Shown: positions 1-7,656 of the stretch, one piece after another | Layout of the letters: the number at the start of each line of letters is the position of its first letter | How positions within the stretch are numbered: position 1 is the stretch's first letter | Source: Gillisella vitis | GTDB taxonomy: Bacteria; Pseudomonadota; Alphaproteobacteria; Rhizobiales; Rhizobiaceae | DNA length: 64,000 nucleotides | NCBI RefSeq assembly: GCF_001541345.2 | Contig: NZ_LMVL02000003.1 | Coordinates: 1 to 64,000, forward strand | Direction: 5' to 3' | Notes under the pieces: generated by a model | Databases searched by the model: none | The model's input: only the letters and a program-made list of their open reading frames with translations | Told to the model about the DNA's origin: nothing | Program-made: the position numbers and the translations under genes

Positions 1-1930
1 GTTCCAGCACGCCTGGAATTGGCCGGACGGCGACGCCCTGGTGGGCGTAGTCCATGATGGTCTTGAAGGTCATGGCCGGAAGTGAGCCGCCGGTCATGTT
101 GTTGGTTGAAGTATAGTCATCATTGCCGAACCAGACGGCGGTTGTGAAATTGCCGGTAAAGCCGACGAACCAGGCATCGCGGTAGGCTTGCGTCGTGCCG
201 CTCTTGCCGGCGGTGAGAATGCCGTCCAGGGCGGCTTTGCGGCCCGTGCCGATATAGGGAACCTTGGTCAGCATTTGGTTCATGTAGTTATCGGCCTGCT
301 CGGTCAGCACCCGGCGCGGGGCCGGTTCGTCGCGGTCGAAGTCGTAGAGCACATGGCCGCGATAATCTCTGATATCGACAATGCCGTGGCGGCGTGATTG
401 CAGGCCACCCGATGGCAGCACGGCATAGGCCGTCGCCTGGTCCATGACGGTCACTTCCGAGGTGCCGAGCGGAATGGTGACATCTTTACGGATCGGCGTT
501 TCCACGCCCATGGCTTTGGCCATGCGGATGACGGAAACGACGCCCAGCCGGTCCTTGACGAGGCGGACCGGCACGGTGTTGATCGATTTGGCCAGCGCCG
601 TCGTCAGCGTAATGCGCCCGGCATAGCTGTTGCCATAATTATGCGGGCTCCAATTGCCCCAATTGACCGGACCATCGACAATGGTGGTCTCCGGTGTCAG
701 GCCCGCTTCCATCGCCACGGCATAGGTATAGATCTTGAAGGAAGAGCCGGGTTGGCGCAGGCCGCGCGTGGCGCGGTTGAACTGGCTCTCGCCGTAATCG
801 CGCCCGCCGACCATGGCGCGCACCGCGCCGCCGTTTTCCAGCGTCACGAGGGCCGCCTGTTTGACATTATATTGTTCGCCATATTCGCGCAGCGTATTGC
901 TAACAGCGGTTTCGGCGACTTTTTGCAGGCCGGGATCGATAGTGGTGCGCACGATCAGCGAATGTTCTGGAAAACGGGCGGCGACGCGCTGCACCTCGTC
1001 AAATGCCCAATCCAGGAAAAAGTCCGGTGCCTCGCGCTCGGCCCGATCGACCACGGTGGCCGGATTGCGCCGGGCGGCAATCACCTGGCCCTCGCTCATG
1101 AAGCCGCTTTGCACCAGATTGCTCAACACTTCATTGGCGCGGCCACGGGCGGCGGGCAGGTTGACATGCGGCGCATATTTGGCCGGTGCCTTGAACAGAC
1201 CCGCCAGCATGGCAGCCTCGGCCAGATTGACGTCGCGCACGCTCTTGCCGAAATAGAATTGCGAGGCCGCCGCCGCGCCGAATGTGCCGCCGCCCATATA
1301 GGCACGGTCGAGATAGAGCGACAGGATTTCCTGTTTCGACAGATTGGCCTCCAGCCACAGCGACAGGAAGGCTTCCTTGATCTTGCGCTCGATGGAGCGC
1401 TCATTGGTGAGAAACAGGTTTTTGGCGAGCTGCTGGGTTAGCGTCGAGCCGCCCTGCACCACGCCGCCAGCCCTGGCATTTTCGCTGAGCGCCCGGCCAA
1501 GGCCGATGAAATCGATGCCGAAATGGTCGAAAAACCGCCGGTCTTCGGTGGCCAGCACCGCCTTGATCAGATTGTCGGGAAGGTCCTCGAAGGGCACGGA
1601 ATTTTCATGGATAATGCCGCGATGGCCGATGACATTGCCGTAGCGATCCAGAAAGGTCACGGCAAAATCGCCCCGATTGCGCCAATCCTTGACCGTTTCC
1701 TGAAAGGCGGGCATGGCCAGCGCCAGCATGGCGACGGCACCCACGGTGCCCAGCGTCATCGCTTCGCCCAGCGCCTCGAACAGCCATTTCTTCCAGCCGC
1801 GCATCCGGAAGCGGCGAAAGAAGATCGTGGTTTCCTCCCAGAATTCGGCGGCCTGGAAGCCGGTATTCCACAGGGTGGAATCCAGCCAGGCGTCGAGTTT
1901 GAGAAAGATATGCCGCTTTTTCTTCTGCAT
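1..1930 (-). CDS. penicillin-binding protein 1A family, bifunctional transglycosylase/transpeptidase (C-terminus beyond left edge)
   Basis: Class A penicillin-binding protein that polymerises and crosslinks peptidoglycan in the periplasm, anchored in the inner membrane. About 643 codons are visible and the frame runs off the left edge without a stop. A basic cytoplasmic N-terminus is followed by one membrane segment (about residues 50-75). The glycosyltransferase 51 domain shows EDRRFFDHFG (about 130) and GGSTLTQQLAKN (about 160). The transpeptidase domain shows the SxxK motif SSFK (about 397), SIN (about 448) and KSGTT (about 575). The start is the ATG whose complement lies at 1928-1930; an in-frame TAG lies upstream with no other ATG between, and the ribosome binding site is weak. 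Long plus-strand frames here are shadows. Which of the several rhizobial PBP1 paralogues this is cannot be told. Confidence 0.93.
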   Translation of the reverse strand, partial: MQKKKRHIFLKLDAWLDSTLWNTGFQAAEFWEETTIFFRRFRMRGWKKWLFEALGEAMTLGTVGAVAMLALAMPAFQETVKDWRNRGDFAVTFLDRYGNVIGHRGIIHENSVPFEDLPDNLIKAVLATEDRRFFDHFGIDFIGLGRALSENARAGGVVQGGSTLTQQLAKNLFLTNERSIERKIKEAFLSLWLEANLSKQEILSLYLDRAYMGGGTFGAAAASQFYFGKSVRDVNLAEAAMLAGLFKAPAKYAPHVNLPAARGRANEVLSNLVQSGFMSEGQVIAARRNPATVVDRAEREAPDFFLDWAFDEVQRVAARFPEHSLIVRTTIDPGLQKVAETAVSNTLREYGEQYNVKQAALVTLENGGAVRAMVGGRDYGESQFNRATRGLRQPGSSFKIYTYAVAMEAGLTPETTIVDGPVNWGNWSPHNYGNSYAGRITLTTALAKSINTVPVRLVKDRLGVVSVIRMAKAMGVETPIRKDVTIPLGTSEVTVMDQATAYAVLPSGGLQSRRHGIVDIRDYRGHVLYDFDRDEPAPRRVLTEQADNYMNQMLTKVPYIGTGRKAALDGILTAGKSGTTQAYRDAWFVGFTGNFTTAVWFGNDDYTSTNNMTGGSLPAMTFKTIMDYAHQGVAVRPIPGVLE

Positions 1931-2171
1931 GGCGGTTCCGGGGCCGAGCCTTAAGATGATCTGCTACAATATCACAGGCATAGGGTGCCGGGGATGCTGT
2001 AGGCATATGCAACGCTTCACATGCAACGCTTGACAGGCGCCAAGCTTGCGCCCATGTCTGCGTTGATCGCGATATATCCCAGCCAATGGATCATATGCGA
2101 CTTAACTTTTAACGAATCTATAAGATTGCCGCCGATTGGGTGCTCGCATCCGACCGATGGCCAAGGGCATG

Positions 2172-2651
2172 ATGACCAGCGAACCCTATTGGAAAACCAA
2201 GAGCCTCGACGAGATGAACACTGCGGAGTGGGAAGCGCTGTGCGATGGCTGCGGCCTGTGCTGTCTCAACAAGCTGGAGGACTGGGAGAGCGGTGAGGTG
2301 GTCTTCACCTCCGTTGCCTGTCGTCTGCTGGATGGGGAAAGCTGTCGGTGCAAGGACTATCCCAACCGGCAGGCCACCGTGCCCGATTGTATCCAGCTGA
2401 CGCCAGATCAGGTTGAGGACATCGCCTGGCTGCCGCCCAGCTGCGGCTACCGGCTGGTGCATGAAGGACGCGACCTTTACTGGTGGCATCCGCTGGTGTC
2501 GGGCGACCCCGAAACCGTCCATCAGGCCGGGATTTCCGCCCGGGGCCGCACGGTCAGCGAAGAGCATGTTTCTGTGGAGGATTTCGAGGATTATCTCTGT
2601 GACTGGCCTTTGACGGTGCTCTTGCAGGCCGAAGAATCTGGCGACCAATAG
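2172..2651 (+). CDS. UPF0260 / YcgN family cysteine-cluster protein
   Basis: Small cytoplasmic protein of the YkgJ/YcgN (UPF0260) cysteine-cluster family, 159 aa; cysteine pattern suggests metal or Fe-S binding but the family function is not established. Visible features are the CDGCGLCC cluster near residues 24-31, further cysteines in [11 protein letters not shown] and VPDC, and the family-typical [13 protein letters not shown] stretch in the C-terminal half. The start is uncertain: ATG codons at 2157, 2169 and 2172 are in frame, and the AAGGGC stretch just before 2169/2172 plus the usual family N-terminus favour 2172. It is convergent with the sulfotransferase at 2911-4008. A decayed partial copy of its 3' end lies at 4229-4395. 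Confidence 0.85.
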   Translation: MTSEPYWKTKSLDEMNTAEWEALCDGCGLCCLNKLEDWESGEVVFTSVACRLLDGESCRCKDYPNRQATVPDCIQLTPDQVEDIAWLPPSCGYRLVHEGRDLYWWHPLVSGDPETVHQAGISARGRTVSEEHVSVEDFEDYLCDWPLTVLLQAEESGDQ

Positions 2652-2797
2652 GGGCATGAAATGACGACAGAAGCAGACGGGTTTTTTCCAAACTCGGCTG
2701 AAGCTTTCGTTTGGATCGATGCACTCGTAGTATGATTTTGACATTTTCTACTGTTCGCAGCACCCTCGAGAGCAAATGTCAAAAATCTTGAAGACCA

Positions 2798-2837
2798 CTA
2801 CAGCGCCGTGCACCATATATGGCGCACGGCGCTGTAG
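2798..2837. repeat. palindromic intergenic element with CTACAGCGC ends
   Basis: Perfect 14-bp inverted repeat: CTACAGCGCCGTGC (2798-2811) pairs with GCACGGCGCTGTAG (2824-2837) around a loop that itself contains the palindrome CCATATATGG. It sits between the convergent UPF0260 and sulfotransferase genes and is followed on the plus strand by CTCTTTATAT, so it could end transcription. From memory, palindromes with CTACAGCGC termini are frequent between genes in Rhizobiaceae; only this copy was found in the window. Confidence 0.65.
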
Positions 2838-2910
2838 CTCTTTATATCTACTGTTTCTAAAGAATTTTAGAATTTAACATTTGATCATCGAGGTCGAGTG
2901 TCCAAACCAC

Positions 2911-4008
2911 CTAGGCTGCTGTCTTGGCTGCCACCGGTCCGGTTAGAAGCGTCAGGTCGCCATAGCCAGCATAGCGGTCGAAAATGGCCATGGCCTGCCG
3001 ACGAATATTGTCCGGCACCTCGGCTCCGCGGCCCGCGATGCCCTGATTGATCCGCTTGCGTTCACCGTCACGCTTGTCGGCCAGCGCCTCGGTGATTTTC
3101 TGAGCCGCCTGGCTGTCCGCTCCGGTGAAGGTGGCGATCCGATCGGCCAGAACCGCCTTGTCACCGAGGAAATCCGTTTCATAGGAAACCCATAGCGGCT
3201 TGACCAGATTGAGCATTTCGCATCGCTGCCAACTCAGCAGAAACTGCGCATACCAGACCGCTTGAGCCGCAACCAGCATGTCAAGCCGCTCCTCGAAGGG
3301 CAGGTGGTGGTAATTGATTGGCAGGCCGTCATCAAAAAAAATGGTATCGACCGGACGATTGGAAGCGCGCCAGGATTGGAACATATCATCGAGGCTGATC
3401 AGCGTGTCGAAGAAATTACGGACAGTGACGATAGGGCGGATGTTGTAAAGCGCCATCTGGCGGGCCAGATAGGGCGTGCATCGAATGTGATGCTGGGCGA
3501 CATAGCCACGGCCGTTCAATCCATGCCGCATAAGTGCAAGCTCATCGGTTTCCTGCGAGCGCAGATTGCCTCCCAGTGCAGAGCCGCTGCCGGGTGTGAG
3601 GCTGGGAAGTGCCAGGTTGGCCAGGGGGATATCCAGCGCCTGCACCAACGCCATCGAAATGAAAGTCGAGGCCGATTTGGGCGCACAGGCCACCAGAACA
3701 TTCGGCTGTCTGGCCCGGTTTGCCGTCAATCTCGCCCGAAATGTCAATTCGGCAAGTTGGGAAGTCGACAGCTTCAGACCCTGGGCATCGCCATCGCTTA
3801 CCGCAGGCAGAAAGAACGGATTGGCATGGCAAAGGGCCGCGGCGACTTCCAGAGCCCGGTTTTGCGGCACGGAGGACAGATAATCCATTCCCAGGCTTAG
3901 CGCTTCGCGCGGCGCCAGGGTGGATATGTCTGCTAGCGTCTGGCCCAGCGTGTCTTCCAGGTTCGAGCCTGCCTTGTCATTCGTCCGGATGCCGACCGCA
4001 TGTTCCAT
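2911..4008 (-). CDS. sulfotransferase-like protein (paralogue of 4510-5562)
   Basis: Probable PAPS-dependent sulfotransferase-fold protein, 365 aa, no signal peptide seen. The loop PKSASTFI (after QPNVLVACA) matches the 5'-phosphosulfate-binding loop of sulfotransferases, and RNFFDTLISL about 100 residues later resembles the 3'-phosphate-binding motif. Substrate unknown; the family includes enzymes that sulfate carbohydrates or lipids. The start at 4008 is preferred because AAGGACAGG lies 7 nt upstream, and because the homology to its paralogue begins shortly after; the frame stays open to 4131. Highly similar over its length to the divergent gene at 4510-5562, with shared blocks such as QETDELAL, GYVAQHH and LYNIRPIVT, so the pair arose by duplication. 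Sulfotransferase assignment is moderate; the fold may be used for another transfer. Confidence 0.72.
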   Translation of the reverse strand: MEHAVGIRTNDKAGSNLEDTLGQTLADISTLAPREALSLGMDYLSSVPQNRALEVAAALCHANPFFLPAVSDGDAQGLKLSTSQLAELTFRARLTANRARQPNVLVACAPKSASTFISMALVQALDIPLANLALPSLTPGSGSALGGNLRSQETDELALMRHGLNGRGYVAQHHIRCTPYLARQMALYNIRPIVTVRNFFDTLISLDDMFQSWRASNRPVDTIFFDDGLPINYHHLPFEERLDMLVAAQAVWYAQFLLSWQRCEMLNLVKPLWVSYETDFLGDKAVLADRIATFTGADSQAAQKITEALADKRDGERKRINQGIAGRGAEVPDNIRRQAMAIFDRYAGYGDLTLLTGPVAAKTAA

Positions 4009-4228
4009 GCTGCAACCTGTCCTTATCCTGCTGCGTCTATCCAAACGGAGGCTTTGGCCGAATTGGAGATATCGACGCATAAACAAAAGCTTGGTGATGA
4101 GAGCATGACCGAAGTGAATGCGTCGATGCACCGGGGTGTGTCTGTGCCAAAAGGGCTATTTGCAACGGGTGAAAACGTTATGGTGTAAAGCTGACTGAAG
4201 AAGCTTGCGCCAGGCAGGAGCTTGCAAC

Positions 4229-4395
4229 CTCGTCCATGAGGGCCGCGACCTTTACTGGTGGCATCCGCTGGTTTCTGGCGACCCCGAAACCGTTCATCAG
4301 GCCGGGATTTCCGCCCGGGCCGCACGGTCAGCGAAGAGCAAGTGCCTGTGAGGATTGTCTTTGTGACTGGCAACTGACGGTGGCCATTGAAGGTG
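4229..4395 (+). pseudogene. decayed partial duplicate of the UPF0260 gene 3' end
   Basis: This stretch is closely similar to the 3' part of the UPF0260 gene (about 2457-2625): it still encodes [18 protein letters not shown], then loses one G in a run (CCCGGGGCC in the parent, CCCGGGCC here, near 4320), which shifts the frame, and further indels follow. There is no start codon, no 5' half and no cysteine cluster. It lies directly upstream of the second sulfotransferase gene, in the same orientation as the parent copy, and so marks the edge of an old duplication. Confidence 0.88.
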
Positions 4396-4509
4396 GCCGG
4401 GGACGCGCCCTGACAATCGCCTGCAAGCTTATCCTTAAGGTAAGTCTCGTACAAGTTCTACACTATAATTTCATCACGATTGAAACCATTTCGGTGCAAT
4501 GGAGAGCCT

Positions 4510-5562
4510 ATGTCGAGACTGGACTGGTCCCTTGTCAAAAGCTTTGTTCGCGAAGCGGCCCCGGTACCCGACGCGGAATGGGTATCGCGGAAATTCGATG
4601 AATTTCTCCGGCGGACCGATCCTGCCGATGCTTTCGCGATTTCGGGTGTGTTTTCGCTGGCGCATCCTTTCTATGTGCCGAAGATGAGCGATGCCGCAGC
4701 CGACAGCCTGGCGATTTCCGTGCCGGAACTTGGCGAGGCTCTCATGCGGGCACGGTTGACGGCCTCGCGAGCGCATCAGCCGAATGTTCTGGTGGCGTGC
4801 CTGCCGAAATCGGCTTCGACCTTCATCGGTCAGAGCTTGATGAAAGTTTTGAATGTGCCGATGGCGGTGCTGATGTCCTCGGCCTTGTCGCCACAGACGC
4901 CTTTTTCTATGGGCATTACCCTGCGTGAGCAGGAAACGGATGAATTGGCGTTGATCCAATATGGCAATAATGGCCTTGGCTATGTGGCGCAGCATCATTT
5001 GCGCTGTACGCCCTATCTTTGCCAGCAGCTTGAGCTTTATAATATTCGCCCGATCGTAACCTACCGCAATGTCTATGACAGCCTGGTCAGCCTGGACGAC
5101 ATGATGCGCAAACAGCACCAGGAATGGGCGGCAACCCGTGACAAGGACGCGATCTATTTCAGCGATGGCCTGCCATCCAATTATTGTGAGCTGGACGATG
5201 AGGCGCGCTATCTGATCCTGGTGGATCGCCAATGTGCCTGGTATCTGCAATTCTTCATGAGCTGGAAACGCTGCGAAGCGCTTGGTCTGGTCAAGCCGCT
5301 CTGGGTCTCCTACGAGGAGGATTTTCTCGGCAACAAGCAGCGTCTGGCCGAGAGGATCGCCGCCTTTGTCGGGCCGGAATTCGTCGATTCCGCAAAGTTG
5401 TCCGAGGTGTTTTCCGAGACGATCCAGACGGGCCATGCTCGGTTCAACAAGGGTGTCAGCGGGCGGGGCAGCCAATTGCCTCAGCGCGTCAAGGATCGGA
5501 TCAGGGCGAGTTTCGATCTCTATCGCGATGATTTTGACTTCTCTGAAATACTGCCCGATTGA
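4510..5562 (+). CDS. sulfotransferase-like protein (paralogue of 2911-4008)
   Basis: 350-aa sulfotransferase-fold protein. PKSASTFI (about residue 100) resembles the 5'-phosphosulfate-binding loop and YRNVYDSLVSL resembles the 3'-phosphate-binding segment of PAPS-dependent sulfotransferases. The start at 4510 is chosen because GGAGAG lies 3 nt upstream; an in-frame TTG at 4480 would add 10 residues. It is divergently oriented from its paralogue, with the UPF0260 remnant in between. No sulfate-activation or polysaccharide genes are nearby, so neither donor nor acceptor can be inferred. The family call is by motif; a different nucleotide-dependent transferase remains possible. Confidence 0.75.
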   Translation: MSRLDWSLVKSFVREAAPVPDAEWVSRKFDEFLRRTDPADAFAISGVFSLAHPFYVPKMSDAAADSLAISVPELGEALMRARLTASRAHQPNVLVACLPKSASTFIGQSLMKVLNVPMAVLMSSALSPQTPFSMGITLREQETDELALIQYGNNGLGYVAQHHLRCTPYLCQQLELYNIRPIVTYRNVYDSLVSLDDMMRKQHQEWAATRDKDAIYFSDGLPSNYCELDDEARYLILVDRQCAWYLQFFMSWKRCEALGLVKPLWVSYEEDFLGNKQRLAERIAAFVGPEFVDSAKLSEVFSETIQTGHARFNKGVSGRGSQLPQRVKDRIRASFDLYRDDFDFSEILPD

Positions 5563-5977
5563 TGCCTTGCTTCTGCTGGCCCTTCAGCTTCGGCACGCCC
5601 GCTGGATTTTTGCACCATCGCGCCGGTTGAGGATTGCACCTTAGGTTGTGATTGGTTATATAGCGGCTTCGTGTATTGCAGGCTGTACTATCATAATCTC
5701 GAATTTGCCGATTTATTTCCTGTATCGTTTCGAGACGTGAATGTATCGGATCGCGATACGCTTTCGGTGAAATTGCAGGCATGAGGAGTGTTTGGCAATT
5801 CGAGCCGGAGAAGCCGGGCTCTTGCTGTCGTTCACGTAAAAATGAGTCAATCCAATGTAACTTTTTTTGGTTATTTACTTCTGTCGATATTGATAGTTAA
5901 AAGCTAGAATGCAATTTTGAAAACGTCGCGAGCTGGATATTTTGCTATTTCTGCTTGCAACCAGGAAGGACAAGCTC
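5563..5977. other. intergenic region, no gene recognised
   Basis: 415 bases between the sulfotransferase and cueR, becoming AT-rich after about 5640. No open frame with a plausible ribosome binding site, no RNA gene and no strong hairpin was seen. It should hold the cueR promoter, but no clear CueR-type dyad was recognised. Confidence 0.5.
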
Positions 5978-6406
5978 ATGAATATCGGAGAAGCCGCCGC
6001 AGCCTCCGGCGTTTCTGCGAAGATGATCCGCTACTATGAGGAAATCGGGCTGGTTTTGCCGGCACGGCGCACCTCAAGCAATTATCGGGTCTATGGCGAA
6101 AATGAAGTCCATCGTCTGCGCTTTGTGCGGCGGGCGCGGACCCTCGGGTTTTCCCTGGAGGAAACGGAGCGGTTGCTGGCGCTGTGGAGCGACTCTGGCC
6201 GCAGACATGACGATGTGCGTCAGGTGGCCATGAACCACCTGCGCGAACTCGAAGACAAGATGGAAGCCATGCAGGCCATGGTCGACACGTTGAAAAACCT
6301 GGTTGATCACTGCGAGCAGGGCGACCGCCCGGATTGCCCGATCTTGGAAAAGCTTGGTGGTTCTTCCACGCACAATAACCGCAAGGTGGAAATGGAAGAG
6401 GCCTGA
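5978..6406 (+). CDS. cueR: MerR-family copper-responsive regulator, CueR/HmrR type
   Basis: 142-aa MerR-family activator, predicted to sense Cu(I) and switch on copper export genes by untwisting a long-spacer promoter. The N-terminal winged helix begins MNIGEAAAASGVSAKMIRYY and is followed by a long dimerisation helix. The metal loop places Cys112 and Cys120 in CEQGDRPDC, the same spacing and numbering as in CueR. The start at 5978 has AAGGA 7 nt upstream; the frame is open to 5942 but homology starts at MNIGEA. In rhizobia this regulator (HmrR) normally neighbours a copper ATPase; none is seen on either side here, and the downstream sequence is disturbed by an adapter match at 6564. Other thiol-binding MerR proteins are possible but less likely. 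Confidence 0.88.
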   Translation: MNIGEAAAASGVSAKMIRYYEEIGLVLPARRTSSNYRVYGENEVHRLRFVRRARTLGFSLEETERLLALWSDSGRRHDDVRQVAMNHLRELEDKMEAMQAMVDTLKNLVDHCEQGDRPDCPILEKLGGSSTHNNRKVEMEEA

Positions 6407-7104
6407 GCCTCGGGATAACGGGTCAGGCGAAAGCCTCATCCGCTATGACTGTCTGCTTTATATCTGCCGCAGTGTTTTTTACTGGCGGCAGGACGCGCAT
6501 CAGGCGTGTTGTTTAGTTGTTGCCGCATGTGCGTATAACAGCCTGTGTGCTGCGCGAGCCTTATCGTCGGCAGCGTCAGGTGTGTATAAGAGACAGCCTC
6601 AGTCGGTTGTATGCTGAACCAGACAGATCCGTGCGTCTCTGTCGTTCGGATCTCAATAGTCTTGGTGGCGCGGTTCGTGATGTCTTCACGAGGGGCGGAT
6701 TCAACAGCCTTAGCCTATAAACACAGCAGTTTTAAAGAGTTACCGTGTCCTTTGGCATTTTATAAAATGCAGGGTGCTATAACCGGCAATTGTGAAATTA
6801 AACCGGATATGGTCTCGACACTCTTCTATCATCTGCTGATTGGGCGTTGAGTGATGCTCCGCTTCATGGAAGACGGTTGTCTTCGTCAAAATTAAAAATA
6901 AGAAAAAAAACCTAAATAGGAAAATAGTCATTGACACCGTGACGGTGTTTTGTTAGGTTTTGTCTACGGTCGGAAATCTGCGGCTTCGGTCCTCCCGGCT
7001 CGGTTTTTACGCTCAATTTCATATACTTACAGCGCTTTAACTCTGGTTGTGGCAGCCCCCATCTTATTGTGATGGGAGCCTCGTCTGCCGGGAGGATATT
7101 CATC
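6407..7104. other. non-coding or unreliable stretch between cueR and the GTA-like cluster
   Basis: About 700 bases without a convincing gene. Composition drops toward AT-rich after 6720. A short hairpin (ACACC 6934-6938 with GGTGT 6944-6948, then TTTT) could be a weak terminator. The middle contains the sequencing-adapter match, so everything from roughly 6420 to 6730 may be an assembly error rather than genomic sequence. No tRNA or integrase gene, which might have explained an integration site, was found. Confidence 0.6.
6556..6596 (+). other. Nextera (Tn5) sequencing-adapter sequence embedded in the assembly
   Basis: TCGTCGGCAGCGTC at 6564-6577 is the synthetic read-1 tail of the Nextera transposase adapter, and it is directly followed (6578-6596) by the 19-bp Tn5 mosaic end with a single substitution (G for A at 6580). 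The eight bases before it, GAGCCTTA (6556-6563), equal a Nextera XT i5 index as I remember the list (S521). The flow-cell primer expected further upstream is not recognisable. This combination is man-made and has no expected biological source. Confidence 0.95.
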
Positions 7105-7647
7105 GTGGATGATTTCGACATATCGCTTTACGGCTGCTGGCCTTTACCGGCTCTGTCCTTTGCCCGCGACCGGCATGGGTTAATCCTCAGTGACGGGCTG
7201 GAAATCAAGGCTGCCGATCTCGCGGCCTTGAGCGATCATTATGCCGGGTTGCTCAATGAGCTAACGCGGGAAATGTCAGCGCAATTCGAGCAGTTCCGGC
7301 TGTTGCGCGAAGGGGCGGCGGCGTTGATGGAGGGGGGCGATGAGGCGGCTGCAAAGCTCGCCCGTGCCGATCTAAAGGCGGCGACCGAAGCCATGTCGGT
7401 GATTGTCCGCACGCTGGAAAAAATCGATGCGCTGCAACGCCAACTGGTCCGTGACCGCGAAGCCGAGGAAGAGCGGGCGGGCGAGACCGAGACGCTGGAT
7501 GTTGCCCAGGCCCGGCTGTTGGCGCTGGTGGAGACCCAGGCGGATGCCAAGGCGGCGCTGCTATTTGAGCGGTGGAAAGCTGAAAGTCTTGCTGCAACTG
7601 GCCCGCCGGGCGCGACAAGCGAGCAGCTAATCCAGACAACAGCGTGA
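7105..7647 (+). CDS. GTA-like cluster first gene, coiled-coil protein of unknown function
   Basis: 180-aa mostly helical, Ala/Glu/Arg-rich protein without recognised domain; residues about 60-165 look coiled-coil. It lies directly upstream of the large terminase gene, the place occupied in gene transfer agent clusters by the first gene, sometimes proposed as the small terminase subunit. That role is inferred from position only. The GTG at 7105 is chosen because GGGAGGAT lies about 8 nt upstream; the frame is open from a GTG at 7069. Spacing to the terminase gene is 9 bp, indicating one transcript. Confidence 0.7.
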   Translation: MDDFDISLYGCWPLPALSFARDRHGLILSDGLEIKAADLAALSDHYAGLLNELTREMSAQFEQFRLLREGAAALMEGGDEAAAKLARADLKAATEAMSVIVRTLEKIDALQRQLVRDREAEEERAGETETLDVAQARLLALVETQADAKAALLFERWKAESLAATGPPGATSEQLIQTTA

Positions 7648-7656
7648 GGATCGCAG

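Noticed and set aside
398..1441. 347-codon plus-strand frame, a candidate gene
   Set aside because: It is antisense to the penicillin-binding protein, whose glycosyltransferase and transpeptidase motifs are all on the minus strand; the plus-strand product is His/Arg-rich without motifs.
4474..5475. 333-codon minus-strand frame
   Set aside because: Mirror of the sulfotransferase gene at 4510-5562, which has a ribosome binding site and a paralogue.
6578..6596. Mosaic-end match considered as a true Tn5-type transposon end
   Set aside because: It is directly joined to the synthetic 14-base Nextera tail, and no transposase or second end is near.
6934..6951. Small hairpin with T run, possible terminator
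   Set aside because: Only 5 bp of stem and no gene directly upstream; noted in the gap entry only.
6407..7104. tRNA or attachment site expected at the left end of the phage-like cluster
   Set aside because: No cloverleaf-like sequence with a T-loop GTTCRA motif was found, and no direct repeat pairing with the right end was recognised; the sequence here is also unreliable.
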